A stretch of 64,000 bases of DNA. Origin: Pandoraea eparura. Lineage in GTDB: Bacteria; Pseudomonadota; Gammaproteobacteria; Burkholderiales; Burkholderiaceae. Of the stretch, positions 47,559 to 56,945 are shown in pieces. Position 1 is the stretch's first letter; every line of letters begins with the position of its first letter. The notes under the pieces were generated by a model. It saw nothing but the letters and a program-made list of their open reading frames with translations, was not told the DNA's origin and ran no database searches. The stretch covers positions 45,471 to 109,470 of the forward strand of contig NZ_CABPSH010000014.1 of assembly GCF_902459725.1 (NCBI RefSeq), given 5' to 3'. The position numbers and the translations under genes were made by a program.

Positions 47559-47906
47559 TCAGTAGAGCAACGGTGCGAGCCAAGGCACGGCCAAGAGGCC
47601 GAGCAGCGAGAGGGCAATGATCCAGAACACACGTCGCTGACGATGGATCGGACGAAGATTTGCGCAGGGCATGTCGGGCGCGCAGACCTGCGGCACCCCA
47701 TAGAGCTTGCGGAAGGCCAGCCCGAGAAACAGCAGCGTCAGGCCGATGAAGAAGGGCCGGTACGGCGCCATCGCCGCCAGGTTTCCGATCCATGTGCCAC
47801 CGACGCCAAGTGCGAGCAGCACAAGCGGACCGACACAGCATACCGATGCGCCCACGGCGGACAGCACGCCCGCAATGAGCGAACCTTTCCCGCTGAGTCG
47901 CGCCAT
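47559..47906 (-). CDS. merT: mercuric ion transporter MerT
   Basis: A 115-residue inner-membrane protein with three hydrophobic segments. The first carries the Cys-Cys pair in GASVCCVGPLVLL, and the cytoplasmic loop carries the second pair in VCAPDMPCANL. MerT imports Hg(II) for reduction in the cytoplasm. It is the first gene after the mer promoter. No merA follows, so imported mercury would need a reductase elsewhere. Confidence 0.93.
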   Translation of the reverse strand: MARLSGKGSLIAGVLSAVGASVCCVGPLVLLALGVGGTWIGNLAAMAPYRPFFIGLTLLFLGLAFRKLYGVPQVCAPDMPCANLRPIHRQRRVFWIIALSLLGLLAVPWLAPLLY

Positions 47907-47940
47907 ACGCTTCTCCTTGAATTAGTTTGCGTTGGTGATA

Positions 47941-47971
47941 CTCTAAATCCCGTACTTAAGTACGGAGTCAA
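47941..47971 (-). promoter_or_regulatory. mer promoter-operator
   Basis: On the minus strand TTGACT (-35) is followed by a 19-base spacer containing the perfect palindrome CCGTACTTAAGTACGG (47950-47965), then a TTAGAG -10-like element. The long spacer and dyad are the hallmark of MerR-controlled promoters. It lies between merT (leftward) and merR (rightward). Confidence 0.9.
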
Positions 47972-47982
47972 GGAGACATGTC

Positions 47983-48378
47983 GTGGCAACACTGAGTATC
48001 GGCAAGTTGGCCGAGGCTGCCGGGGTGAACATCGAGACGATCCGGTATTACCAACGGCGCGGCCTGCTGGAGGAACCACCCAAGCCGCCAGGCGGGCATC
48101 GTCGCTATTCAGCAGAGCAGCTCAAGCGGGTGCGCTTCATCAAGCGAGCGCAAGCGCTGGGTTTCACGTTGTCTGACGTTGGCGGCCTGCTGGCGCTCGA
48201 TGCAGCGTGCGCCTGTAAGGAGACGCGGGCGTTGGCCGAGCGCAAGTTGGCACTCATCGAGCGGAAGATAATCGACCTTGCCGCAATGCAAAAGGCGCTG
48301 GGCGCGCTGGTGCAGCAATGTGATGCGGGTGGCGGCGGGCCCAACTGTCCGATCATTGATGTGCTGGCTGGAGAATGA
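47983..48378 (+). CDS. merR: mercury-responsive regulator MerR
   Basis: A 131-residue MerR-family regulator. The N-terminal winged helix (LSIGKLAEAAGVNIETIRYY) and a long dimerisation helix are present. The three mercury ligands are C78, C113 and C122, with the spacing (35 and 9) found in Tn501/Tn21 MerR, plus an extra Cys at 76. GTG at 47983 is used, preceded by AGGAGAC. It represses and activates the divergent merT promoter. Confidence 0.95.
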   Translation: MATLSIGKLAEAAGVNIETIRYYQRRGLLEEPPKPPGGHRRYSAEQLKRVRFIKRAQALGFTLSDVGGLLALDAACACKETRALAERKLALIERKIIDLAAMQKALGALVQQCDAGGGGPNCPIIDVLAGE

Positions 48379-48924
48379 GCCTGAGCGCGCGAGTCCGTCG
48401 CCCCGCTGCCGCCGAGGGTGTGTTGATTGCCGCGCGCATGCATCGCTGTCGCAACTGTTCGACGCGTTGTTATGGCGGTGGCCGAGGCAGACCTGCAATG
48501 AAACCGCGTTGTCCGCACACTACGCATTTCCCGGCAACGCCACCGGCTATGGATGTCAACGCCACGCAATGTGCAACGGTCTATAGTTCAAATGTGCAAT
48601 TAAGGGACGGACCGTCCCGGGCGGTTCCCGAATTTTGGCGGGTCGACATGATGATTGCGATCATCATCTGCAAAGTGTGGCTGGTGCTGCTGCTCGGGGC
48701 AATTCCTTCCGAACCGACAGTACCGGGTGCCGACATCGGATCAGCCACGTTTTCCGGCGTCGTTGCCGACATGCCCCGCTAGCGCGAATTCAAAGCGTCC
48801 GGAGCAGACTCTGGACACCCGCTTCGCCTTCCAATCTCTCCACGCTCGTGCTGCCGTCGGGGTCATTCCGCTCACGGCAGCCCCGCGCTTGCCATGAACT
48901 GCTTTCACGGCCATAGGATGCAGT
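48379..48924. other. spacer downstream of merR
   Basis: No gene is supported. A perfect 7-bp dyad, GGGACGGACCGTCCC, lies at 48604-48618. A 44-codon open frame from 48648 (MMIAIIICKVWLVLLLGAIP) is hydrophobic, but it has no ribosome site or known family. Confidence 0.4.
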
Positions 48925-49077
48925 TCAAAGTGTCCGAGTGCGCCAGCGCGGTACAAACATCGGCACGCGCTCGCGGTAGTCCGCATACGCCCGCCCAAAA
49001 CGCTCCATCAATCGAGCCTCTTTTCGCGTTGCTAGGCGCACATAGGCAAACACGATAGCCGGGGCCAGTCCCAGCGT
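48925..49077 (-). pseudogene. C-terminal fragment of an isoprenylcysteine methyltransferase-like protein
   Basis: About 50 codons read LGLAPAIVFAYVRLATRKEA, then RLMERFGRAYADYRERVPMF and VPRW. This is the C-terminal hallmark of ICMT/PEMT-like membrane methyltransferases, as in the intact copy at 60790-61452. The upstream part of the frame does not encode the expected membrane segments, so the gene is truncated. The region 49081-49397 holds otherwise only the DmeR operator region. Confidence 0.6.
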
Positions 49078-49338
49078 GAAATGAGGGGTATACGGATTCT
49101 GTGGTTGGTTTCGGCTTGTGCGGCGCAGCAGTGGCTGAAGTGGGGCAATCGTTGATTCCGAGGGCACAAAACGGCCATTAGCGACCGCCCGCGAGCACTG
49201 CAACGGAGACATCCGAATGTTTCCTCCGTACTGCCAAGCTGGCATTCCATTCGAAAGCACCACACCCGGCAGGTTGAAACTTTCTGGCGCGAAGCGTCGC
49301 ACTGGCAACGCTCCATTCAACCCTCGTTTGATAGAAAC

Positions 49339-49392
49339 GTATACCCCCGTACCCTATATGTAGTAAGATAGCCCCCTACACTATTTGGGGGC
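49339..49392 (+). promoter_or_regulatory. RcnR/DmeR-type operator region with C/G tracts
   Basis: Two C5 tracts flanked by AT-rich dyad halves, GTATACCCCCGTAC (49339-49352) and ATAGCCCCCTAC (around 49368-49379), lie directly upstream of the regulator. RcnR-family proteins bind sites with a central G/C tract flanked by TAnT-like halves. GCCCCC at 49371-49376 also pairs with GGGGGC at 49387-49392, six bases before the start codon. Confidence 0.6.
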
Positions 49393-49397
49393 TGGCC

Positions 49398-49673
49398 GTG
49401 AGCCATACGATTCGCGAAAAGCAGAAGCTGCTCAACCGGGTTCGCCGTATCAAGGGCCAGGTCGAGGCCATTGAGCGAGCACTTGAAGAGGAGCGTGGAT
49501 GTATGGATGTGCTTCAGCTCATCACTAGCAGCCGGGGTGCAATGAACGGGCTGCTCGCGGTCGTTCTCGAAGACCACATCCGCACGCATCTCGTCGACGC
49601 AGAACCGCACGACGACGAGCACGGCAGCGGCACCGAGCAACTGATCGAAGTGGTGCACAGCTACTTCAAGTGA
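49398..49673 (+). CDS. dmeR: nickel/cobalt-sensing repressor DmeR (RcnR/CsoR family)
   Basis: A 91-residue all-helical repressor of the CsoR/RcnR family. The metal-site residues are H3, C35, H60 and H64, the same pattern as RcnR, which points to Ni(II)/Co(II) sensing instead of copper. It begins with GTG at 49398. It is followed after 7 bases by a DmeF-type exporter gene, with which it makes a self-regulated efflux unit. Metal choice is inferred from the ligand pattern and neighbour. Confidence 0.88.
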   Translation: MSHTIREKQKLLNRVRRIKGQVEAIERALEEERGCMDVLQLITSSRGAMNGLLAVVLEDHIRTHLVDAEPHDDEHGSGTEQLIEVVHSYFK

Positions 49674-49680
49674 GAGAGAT

Positions 49681-50940
49681 ATGAGCAAATTTGAGGACGC
49701 CGCTTTCGGGGCGGGACACGATCACATTTTTCTGGGCGCAGCCCACGAAGACAATGAGCGCAGAACCTGGATGGTGATTGCGCTGTGCAGTGCGATGATG
49801 GTGGCTGAAATTGTCGGCGGGAGTCTTTTTGGCTCTCTCGCACTCGTCGCCGACGGTCTGCACATGTCAACGCACGCTGGAGCGATGCTCATCGCCGCTT
49901 TGGCTTATACGTACGCCCGCAAGCATGCTGGCGACTCCCGCTTCGTATTTGGCACCGGCAAGCTGGGAGATCTCGCGGGCTTTACCAGCGCCATCGTACT
50001 CGCGATGATCGCGCTGCTGATCGCGTACGAAGCTGTTTCGCGCTTTCTCTCGCCCGTGCCCATCCACTTTGGTCAGGCGATCCCCATCGCCGTACTTGGA
50101 CTGCTGGTTAATCTTGCGAGCGTCTGGCTGCTAAGCGGCGATCACCACGGCCATGGACATAGCCACGGGCATAGTCATGGCCACAGTCACGAGGAAGAGG
50201 TGCATCGCATCTTCGGTAGCGCCGGCGTATTCGCCTTATCGGTCTTCGAAGACGGGGTGCCGCCTGTCTTCCGCATTTCACCAGAAACGGACTCTTCGAA
50301 GCTCAACGCCGATGCTGCTTCGGTTACGACGATCCGCCCCGACGGCACGCGCCAGACGTTCGCACTTGTCGATCGCGGTGGCTATCTGGAGTCGAAGGAC
50401 CACATTCCTGAGCCCCATGCATTCAAGGCCGTTGTCCGCCTGCCCGATGGTGAACATCAAGTCTTGTTCGAAGAACACGAGCACGCCGATGCTCAGGATG
50501 GAGCAAACCGTGACCACAACATTCGCTCGGCCTACATTCACGTGATTGCCGACGCGGCGGTTTCCGTGCTGGCGATTATTGGACTGCTGCTTGCGCGTGC
50601 TTTCGGCTGGGTCTGGATGGACCCACTTGCGGGTGTGATCGGCGCACTGGTGATTGCGAACTGGTCGTGGGGCTTGATGCGCGATACGGGCGGCATCCTG
50701 CTCGACATGAATGCGGACAAGCGTATGTCCGAGAACGTCCGTCATGTCATCGAAGACAACGGCGATACCGTGCTCGATCTCCATGTCTGGCGCGTCGGTC
50801 CGGGGCATATGAGCGCGATCGTTGCGGTGGCCACCGATGAATCGCGGCGCAACCCGAGCTTCTACCGCGCAGCACTCAAGCGCTTCAAGGGACTGTCGCA
50901 TGTGACGGTCGAAGTGAACCCGACCCGCGCAGTGGCCTGA
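49681..50940 (+). CDS. dmeF: CDF-family Co/Ni efflux transporter DmeF
   Basis: A 419-residue cation diffusion facilitator. The N-terminus has GHDHIFLGAAHEDNERRTW, typical of DmeF. Membrane site residues are in LALVADGLHMSTHAGA and AYIHVIADAAVSVLAI. A His-rich loop, HHGHGHSHGHSHGHSHEEE (about 157-175), lies between segments 4 and 5, followed by an inserted region of about 90 residues. The cytoplasmic C-terminal domain follows. It exports Co(II)/Ni(II) in exchange for protons and is probably repressed by the upstream regulator. Confidence 0.92.
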   Translation: MSKFEDAAFGAGHDHIFLGAAHEDNERRTWMVIALCSAMMVAEIVGGSLFGSLALVADGLHMSTHAGAMLIAALAYTYARKHAGDSRFVFGTGKLGDLAGFTSAIVLAMIALLIAYEAVSRFLSPVPIHFGQAIPIAVLGLLVNLASVWLLSGDHHGHGHSHGHSHGHSHEEEVHRIFGSAGVFALSVFEDGVPPVFRISPETDSSKLNADAASVTTIRPDGTRQTFALVDRGGYLESKDHIPEPHAFKAVVRLPDGEHQVLFEEHEHADAQDGANRDHNIRSAYIHVIADAAVSVLAIIGLLLARAFGWVWMDPLAGVIGALVIANWSWGLMRDTGGILLDMNADKRMSENVRHVIEDNGDTVLDLHVWRVGPGHMSAIVAVATDESRRNPSFYRAALKRFKGLSHVTVEVNPTRAVA

Positions 50941-50943
50941 GTG

Positions 50944-51143
50944 ATGCCAGTCAAATCGCCATGCATCGATGTCTGTGCGTTCGATGGTAAGACCGGGCTT
51001 TGCATCGGCTGCTTTCGGACGCCCGACGAAAGCAGCGGCTGGAAGAAAATGACGACCGCCGGCGTCATCAGATACTCAATGAGAAGACCCGGCGACAGGC
51101 GAAGGTAGCACGTGAGGTAAAGGTCGCTGAGGTGAAAAGCTGA
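50944..51143 (+). pseudogene. DUF1289 family protein, frameshifted
   Basis: The frame from ATG 50944 reads MPVKSPCIDVCAFDGKTGLC then IGCFRTPDESSGWKKMT, matching the Cys-rich DUF1289 signature (SPC..VC, GLC.GC.RT, W). After ATGAC near 51050 the expected tail, RRHQILNEKTRRQAKVAREV, continues in another frame and stops at 51141-51143; the original frame stops at 51106-51108. A one- or two-base indel explains this. The function of DUF1289 is unknown; the cysteines suggest metal binding. Confidence 0.65.
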
Positions 51144-51406
51144 AGGAATAGACGCGTTCCCCGGCACTGCCTGGGGGGGGCGGAGTGCACCGTATTGCGG
51201 ACGTTTGAGCGGGGAGCTTGTCACTGGCAGAAACGGCCTAGGGTGTGAGGAAACGCCGATTGATCCGCAGCATACGCGGCGGCCTGCGAGTCCTGCCTTG
51301 TTTTACTGTTTCCGCGGTCAATTTGGTGACGACGATCTGCTGAACGGCTCTGATGCCCTCCGCACCGTCGTCTTCGGTCCGCTCGGAAGGCGCAAAGGGC
51401 GGGTGC

Positions 51407-51680
51407 TTACGCACCCGTCAGCCGCATTGCTTTCATCGTTTTCGAGAACCCCAGTGTTTTCAGCACTCGCTTGAGGTTGTAGGCGAGCACATCCAAGCTC
51501 ATCTCGGTGCCCACGTTGGCCAGCCTGCGTGCCAGGAAGTGTGTGTAGCCCATCCAGTGCTTGAACGTCCCAAAGACATGTTCGACCGGTTCGCCTGCGT
51601 ACTGTCATCGCATCCGGAGTCTTGTCGAGCTAGCGTTGGACGGCTTCAAGCACAGTCTCATGCTCCCATCGGGGGATTCG
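51407..51680 (-). pseudogene. IS1182/IS5-like transposase C-terminal remnant
   Basis: Translated fragments include NPRWEHETVLEAVQR, then an in-frame stop, LDKTPDAMTVRR, a frameshift, and EPVEHVFGTFKHWMGYTHFL running to LKTLGFSKTMKAMRLTGA. These match the end of IS1182-type transposases (TVEHPFG.IK.WMG.THFL). At least one stop and one frameshift make it inactive. A GGGTGC hairpin overlaps its end. Confidence 0.75.
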
Positions 51681-51875
51681 TCGTTCGGGGCTCGGCGTGC
51701 ACTGTGACTTTATCGCGCATTGAGAACAGGCGCTGCTCCAGTAGCGGCGCAGTTGCAAACCGTTTTCCCCCGGCTAAGGATTAGTTATCGATATATGGAC
51801 AGCGCCGAACTCTCATGATTGCGTGCATGTGGAGGCTCGAATGATGTCCATGGGCATCGCCGAATGAGTTGCTGA

Positions 51876-52091
51876 ATGGAGGCATGCGGTGGTGCGCAAC
51901 ATTGGGCTCGTGAACTGACCAAACTGGGACATCAGGTCAGGTTGCTCTCACCGAGATTTGTGAAGGCATTCAACATCGGCAACAAGAGCGATGCGGCGGA
52001 CGCGCGAGCGATCTGGCTAGCTGTCCAACAGCCGGGCAAGCACGTTACCGTAAAGACCGAAACGCAGCAGGCAGTACTTGCCATGCATAGG
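51876..52091 (+). pseudogene. IS110-family transposase N-terminal remnant
   Basis: MEACGGAQHWARELTKLGHQ, then VRLLSPRFVKAFNIGNKSDA and ADARAIWLAVQQPGKHV, match the RuvC-like N-terminal half of IS110 transposases. The conserved DAADA acidic motif is present. The frame is cut off near 52091, where permease coding sequence begins, and lacks the usual N-terminus. Confidence 0.8.
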
Positions 52092-52353
52092 GTTCGGGAG
52101 CGGCTTCTACCTCGGGCTGACCGGGGTCGCTTGCGGCTGGTACTATCGCAAGGTGCTGACGCAGGGTCCGTGGGCCGTCGTGACCCATGTCATCTGGCCG
52201 GTGGCAAGCGGGCTCTTCCTCTTTTTCATCGCGGTCTACAGCATCCCGACCTTCGACTGGGCCACCAATGTCGTCGGCATGGCCGGCATTCTCATCGGTA
52301 TCGTTCCGCTGCTGCTGAACCGCAAAAAGATCTGGGTAGCCCGGCGAGGCTGA
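52092..52353 (+). pseudogene. APC-family amino-acid permease, C-terminal fragment
   Basis: About 85 codons, FGSGFYLGLTGVACGWYYRK then VLTQGPWAVVTHVIWPVASG and so on to LLNRKKIWVARRG, form the last membrane segments of an APC-type permease. The 5' part is missing; IS110 sequence abuts it at about 52085-52097. It marks a broken chromosomal gene at the edge of the accessory region. Confidence 0.7.
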
Positions 52354-52447
52354 TCCGGCTGGGCGCCTGGCATTGGCCGCACGGGTCACCCGCTGACCCG
52401 TGCGAGCGGTGGAATTCGCGCATCGCCTCCCCGCGGCTGTCTTCAGC

Positions 52448-52466
52448 ATGACAAATTCGTCATTTT
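52448..52466 (+). promoter_or_regulatory. CusR/CopR-like box upstream of copA
   Basis: ATGACAAATTCGTCATTTT is close to the CusR dyad (ATGACAA, two bases, TTGTCATTTT) with one mismatch, and the inner ATGAC/GTCAT arms are perfect. It lies about 135 bases upstream of copA and is the likely site for the CopR-like regulator at 56946. The remaining 52354-52599 region holds no gene. Confidence 0.7.
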
Positions 52467-52599
52467 GCCGTCATGTTATCGATGTCAGCGCCCGGATAAT
52501 CTTGTGCCATGCCGCAAGGTACCGGCCGGGCGAACACCGCGGTACCGACTGACGGACATCGAGCCATACGGCGTTGTCGAGACAATCGGAAACGGATAC

Positions 52600-54525
52600 A
52601 TGCAAACGCACTTCGGCAGACGCACCTTCGTGAAGGGATTGGGGGCCGCCGGCCTTGCCGGCGGGCTTGGCCTGTGGCGTCCCCCAGTCTGGGCGATCTC
52701 GAGCCCGGGCCAACCCCATGTGCTCACGGGCACCCAGTTCGATCTCGATATTGGTCAGACCCCCATCAACATTACCGGCCAGACACGAACGGCCACGCTG
52801 ATCAACGGCACCCTGCCCGGCCCGGTCCTGCGCTGGCGCGAAGGCGATGACGTTACCCTGCGCGTCGCGAACAAGCTTCAGGCGCAGACTTCCATTCACT
52901 GGCACGGCATCCTGCTGCCGAGCAACATGGATGGGGTTCCGGGGCTCAGCTTCAACGGTATCGACCCCGGCGAAACGTTCACCTATCGCTTCAGGGTGAA
53001 GCAACACGGCACCTATTGGTACCACAGCCATTCGGCCTTGCAGGAGCAGACGGGCGTGTACGGCCCGTTGGTCATCGACGCGAAGGATCCGGAGCCGTTC
53101 AAGTATGACCGGGATTACGTGGTCATGCTCTCCGATTGGACGGATGAAGACCCGCGGCGAATCCTGGCAAAGCTCAAGAAGCAGTCCAATTACTACAACT
53201 TTCACCAGCGCACGATCGCCGACTTCTTTCACGACGTCAGAACCCAAGGGTGGAGCGCGACAATCGCCGACCGAAAGATGTGGGCAGAGATGCGCATGAG
53301 CCCGACCGATCTGGCGGACGTCAGCGCCTACACGTACACGTATTTGATGAACGGGCAGGCGCCCAACGGCAACTGGACGGGCATCTTTCGCCCGGGCGAG
53401 CGCATCCGCCTGCGCTTTATCAATGGGTCGGCCATGACCTATTTCGACGTGCGAATCCCCGGCCTCAAGATGACGGTCGTGGCGGCCGATGGGCAATACG
53501 TCAATCCGGTCAGCGTGGATGAGTTCCGGATCGCGGTCGCCGAAACGTACGATGTGATCGTTGAGCCGGCGAACGGATCGGCTTATACGATCTTTGCTCA
53601 GTCGATGGATCGAACCGGCTTTGCCCGCGGCACGCTGGCCGTGCGCGAAGGGTTGGCGGCCGAGGTGCCCTCCCTCGACCCGCGCCCGCTGCTCACGATG
53701 GATGATATGGGCATGGGCGGCATGGATCACAGCGCAATGCCCGGCATGGATATGTCGAGCACGAGCGACGACGCGATACAGACCATGGATGGCACGCCTG
53801 CCAAGGATCCCAACGCCATGCCGGGCATGGATATGTCCAGCATGAGCGGTGAAAACCTGCAGACCATGGACGGCACGTCGAGCACGGATCCGGGGGCGAT
53901 GCCGGGCATGGACGGCATGTCGGGATCGGCCACCGGCGCTGCGGCGGGCATGTCTGGCATGGATCACGGAGCCATGTCCGGCATGGGCGCCATGGGTGCG
54001 ATGCAATCGCATCCCGCAACGGAAAGCGGAAATCCGCTGGTCGATGCGCAAGCCATGAGCCCCACGCCACGGCTCTCCGATCCAGGGATCGGACTGCGCA
54101 ACAACGGACGTCGCGTGCTCACCTATGCCGACCTCAAGAGCACATTTTCCGATCCCGACGGACGTGAGCCGACGCGCACGATCGAACTGCACCTGACCGG
54201 CCACATGGAAAAGTTCGCCTGGTCGTTCGATGGCGTGAAGTTTGCGGACGCGAAGCCGATTCGCCTCAAGTACGGCGAGCGGGTCAGGCTGGTGCTGGTC
54301 AACGACACGATGATGACGCACCCGATTCATCTCCATGGCATGTGGAGCGATCTGGAGGACGAAGAAGGCAAGTTCATGGTGCGCAAGCATACGATCGATA
54401 TCGCCCCTGGGTCGAAGCGAAGCTATCGCGTCACGGCCGACGCCCTTGGGCGATGGGCCTATCACTGCCACCTGCTTTTCCATATGGAGACGGGGATGTT
54501 TCGCGAAGTACGCGTGGAAGAATGA
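52600..54525 (+). CDS. copA: periplasmic multicopper oxidase CopA/PcoA
   Basis: A 641-residue copper-resistance oxidase exported by the Tat system ([16 protein letters not shown]). Copper ligands are in [28 protein letters not shown] and [14 protein letters not shown], which gives the type 1 and trinuclear sites. A Met/His-rich insert at about 367-469 has repeated MPGMDMSS and [11 protein letters not shown] units that bind Cu(I). ATG at 52600 was chosen because the Tat signal begins there. It heads a copABCD operon, probably induced by CopRS. Confidence 0.95.
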   Translation: MQTHFGRRTFVKGLGAAGLAGGLGLWRPPVWAISSPGQPHVLTGTQFDLDIGQTPINITGQTRTATLINGTLPGPVLRWREGDDVTLRVANKLQAQTSIHWHGILLPSNMDGVPGLSFNGIDPGETFTYRFRVKQHGTYWYHSHSALQEQTGVYGPLVIDAKDPEPFKYDRDYVVMLSDWTDEDPRRILAKLKKQSNYYNFHQRTIADFFHDVRTQGWSATIADRKMWAEMRMSPTDLADVSAYTYTYLMNGQAPNGNWTGIFRPGERIRLRFINGSAMTYFDVRIPGLKMTVVAADGQYVNPVSVDEFRIAVAETYDVIVEPANGSAYTIFAQSMDRTGFARGTLAVREGLAAEVPSLDPRPLLTMDDMGMGGMDHSAMPGMDMSSTSDDAIQTMDGTPAKDPNAMPGMDMSSMSGENLQTMDGTSSTDPGAMPGMDGMSGSATGAAAGMSGMDHGAMSGMGAMGAMQSHPATESGNPLVDAQAMSPTPRLSDPGIGLRNNGRRVLTYADLKSTFSDPDGREPTRTIELHLTGHMEKFAWSFDGVKFADAKPIRLKYGERVRLVLVNDTMMTHPIHLHGMWSDLEDEEGKFMVRKHTIDIAPGSKRSYRVTADALGRWAYHCHLLFHMETGMFREVRVEE

Positions 54526-55433
54526 TGCGAATGGATAAATCGATGTCGTCGACGATCCCGCGACGCCTCCACCGAATCGCCCTGGCCTTCGGCGTGTCGG
54601 CCGCCTTCGGTCACGCCGTTCCTGTCCTTGCGCAGTCGGCGGCTTCCCCGGCGCACGCGCACGTTCAGGCCGCGTCGGGGGACGTGGAGATTCAACCCAT
54701 GCAACCCGCCGCATCGACCCCGACCGCGTCTCCGGTCCCGCCGCTCACCGACGCGGATCGCAATGCCGTATTCCATGGCGGGCATATGCACGATATGGGC
54801 GACGCGCAGATCAACTACCTGGTGCTGTTCGACAAACTGGAATGGCAACGCGCCGGCGGCGGCAATGCGTTGAACTGGGAAGGCACAGCCTGGGTGGGCG
54901 GCGATATCGACCGCTTGTGGATCCGTTCGGAAGGCAAGCGGACGGGACATGGTTTGGAGGACGCGGAAGTCCAGGCGCTTTGGGGTCATGCGATCAGTCC
55001 ATGGTGGGACGTGGTCGGGGGCGTTCGCCACGACTTCAAGCCGGGACGGTCCCAGACGTGGGCCGCGTTAGGCCTGCAGGGGCTCGCGCTGTACAACTTC
55101 GACGTGGAGGCAACCGCCTATGTCGGCCAGGCCGGGCAGGCCGCCGCCAGGCTGGAAGGCAAATACGAGTTGCTCATTACCAACCGACTGGTGCTTCAAC
55201 CGACGGCGGAAATCAATATCTACGGCAAGAACGATGCAAGCCGGGGTATCGGTGCGGGCCTGTCGTCCACCTCGCTCGGCTTGCGCCTGCGATATGAACT
55301 CGATCGCCAATTCGCCCCTTATATCGGTGTCAACTGGGACCGAAGCTACGGAAATACGGCGCGTTTCGCCGAGCAGGAGGGCCAGCGACGCAGCGAAGTG
55401 TCCTTTGTTGCGGGCGTTCGCGCCTGGTTCTGA
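54522..55433 (+). CDS. copB: outer-membrane copper resistance protein CopB
   Basis: A 303-residue protein with a signal peptide (cleavage near VLAQS), a short His/Met linker ([12 protein letters not shown]) and a beta-barrel body that ends in aromatic VAGVRAWF, typical of outer-membrane proteins. CopB works with CopA in periplasmic copper handling. The first ATG overlaps the copA stop (ATGA); an alternative ATG follows directly. The Met-rich N-terminal region is shorter than in plasmid CopB proteins. Confidence 0.93.
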   Translation: MMRMDKSMSSTIPRRLHRIALAFGVSAAFGHAVPVLAQSAASPAHAHVQAASGDVEIQPMQPAASTPTASPVPPLTDADRNAVFHGGHMHDMGDAQINYLVLFDKLEWQRAGGGNALNWEGTAWVGGDIDRLWIRSEGKRTGHGLEDAEVQALWGHAISPWWDVVGGVRHDFKPGRSQTWAALGLQGLALYNFDVEATAYVGQAGQAAARLEGKYELLITNRLVLQPTAEINIYGKNDASRGIGAGLSSTSLGLRLRYELDRQFAPYIGVNWDRSYGNTARFAEQEGQRRSEVSFVAGVRAWF

Positions 55434-55505
55434 GTCGGCGTTCGCACGTCCGGCGCACGACGTCCCCCCCTTTTTTTGCCTCACCCATTACCCACGGAGT
55501 TACCG

Positions 55506-55892
55506 ATGAATCTTCGACACGTCGCCTCTCGCATCGCGGTGATCGCCGCCACTGGAGCCCTTGCCTCGGTCGCCTATGCGCATCCCAAGCTGTTGTCCTC
55601 GACGCCGCAGGAAAATGCCGAAGGCGCGGCGCCCGAAAAGATCGAGCTGCACTTTTCCGAGAACCTGATGACCCAATTTTCCGGCGCGGCGCTCGTCATG
55701 ACGGGCATGCCGGGCATGTCCAGCCATGCGCCGATGCGGGTTGCCGCAAAGGTGTCGGGCAGCGACGATCCCAAGGTCATGGTCATCGCGCCGTCGCAAC
55801 CCCTGCCGGCCGGCACCTATCGCGTCGACTGGCGCGCCATTTCTTCCGACACCCATCCGGTGACCGGGAAGCTTTCGTTCACGGTGAAGTGA
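55506..55892 (+). CDS. copC: periplasmic copper-binding protein CopC
   Basis: A 128-residue protein with a signal peptide (cleaved before HPKLLSSTP, leaving the N-terminal His copper ligand) and a beta-barrel CopC domain. A Met-rich loop, MTGMPGMSSHAPM, and SDTHPVTGK near the C-terminus supply Cu(I) and Cu(II) ligands. CGGAG precedes ATG 55506. It delivers copper to CopD. Confidence 0.94.
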   Translation: MNLRHVASRIAVIAATGALASVAYAHPKLLSSTPQENAEGAAPEKIELHFSENLMTQFSGAALVMTGMPGMSSHAPMRVAAKVSGSDDPKVMVIAPSQPLPAGTYRVDWRAISSDTHPVTGKLSFTVK

Positions 55893-55897
55893 TCGGC

Positions 55898-56821
55898 ATG
55901 GACAGTTGGGTCAACATCGCCGTCCGGTTCGCGCTCTACCTGGATCTCATGCTGCTTTTCGGATTGCCGCTCTTCGGGCTCTACGCGTTGCGGCGCCATG
56001 AACGACATTCCACGGATTTCGTGAGGCCGCTGCGCTCGCTGCTCGTGGCGCTGGTTGCCATCGGCATCGCGTTGTCTGTCGGCAGCATGATCGTAATGGG
56101 CAAAGCCATGACCGGCGCGTCCGATTACGCCTCGATCGGGGCGCACGCGTTTTCGATGCTGATCTCCGGTACGGCCTTCGGCGCGGCGTGGCTGGCTCGC
56201 ATCGCCGCCCTGGCGGCAAGTCTTGCCGCCGCGCTCGCCCTTGCACGCCGCCCTACGACGTCGCTGGCGGTGGCCACCGTCTCCGGCGGTATCGCGCTGG
56301 TTACGCTGGCCTGGGGCGGACATGGGGTGATGGACGAAGGGGACAAAGGTGTCCTCCACCTCACGTCCGATGTCTTCCACCTCATTGCGGCCGCCGGATG
56401 GGTGGGCGCATTGACGGCATTCGGGCTGCTACTGCGCGTGGATCATTCGACGCCGCAAGCGCGCATCGCCCTGTTGAGCCGGACGCTGAACAGTTTTGCG
56501 GTCGTGGGCGCCATGATCGTCGTGACGCTCGTCGCCACCGGACTGATCAACTACGGCATGATCGTCGGTCCCACGTTGCGCGGTCTGTTCACCACCTCCT
56601 ATGGGCAGTTGCTCGTCGTGAAGCTGGCACTCTTTGGCCTGATGCTCGGCCTCGCGGCGGCGAATCGCTACCATTTGGCGCCCTTGCTCGAGATCCGGGT
56701 ACAAAGCGGGGATTTCCAGGGGGCGATATCCGCGCTGCGCCGGAGTCTCTTTATCGAAGCCAACGCTGCCACGGCGATCCTCGCTGTGGTCGCGGCGCTA
56801 GGCACGTTGAGCCCCGAATGA
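55898..56821 (+). CDS. copD: copper resistance/import membrane protein CopD
   Basis: A 307-residue polytopic inner-membrane protein with eight predicted segments. The N-terminus (MDSWVNIAVRFALYLDLMLL) and the stretch LTSDVFHLIAAAGWVGALTAF match CopD/PcoD. It is thought to move copper into the cytoplasm with CopC. ATG at 55898 lies 5 bases after the copC stop; an overlapping GTG at 55889 is possible. Confidence 0.92.
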   Translation: MDSWVNIAVRFALYLDLMLLFGLPLFGLYALRRHERHSTDFVRPLRSLLVALVAIGIALSVGSMIVMGKAMTGASDYASIGAHAFSMLISGTAFGAAWLARIAALAASLAAALALARRPTTSLAVATVSGGIALVTLAWGGHGVMDEGDKGVLHLTSDVFHLIAAAGWVGALTAFGLLLRVDHSTPQARIALLSRTLNSFAVVGAMIVVTLVATGLINYGMIVGPTLRGLFTTSYGQLLVVKLALFGLMLGLAAANRYHLAPLLEIRVQSGDFQGAISALRRSLFIEANAATAILAVVAALGTLSPE

Positions 56822-56945
56822 CCGGGAGGGACGCCGCGGCATGCGCCGCGGACGTCCAGGCCGGGCATGGGATAATGCCTCGCTGCGCGGATGACGCCCA
56901 CCCACGGCTCTGGCGGCATCGGCCGCCGGCCCGCCCAATTCTGAT

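Noticed and set aside
48648..48782. A 44-codon hydrophobic frame (MMIAIIICKV)
   Set aside because: No ribosome-binding site, no known family, and located in a decayed region.
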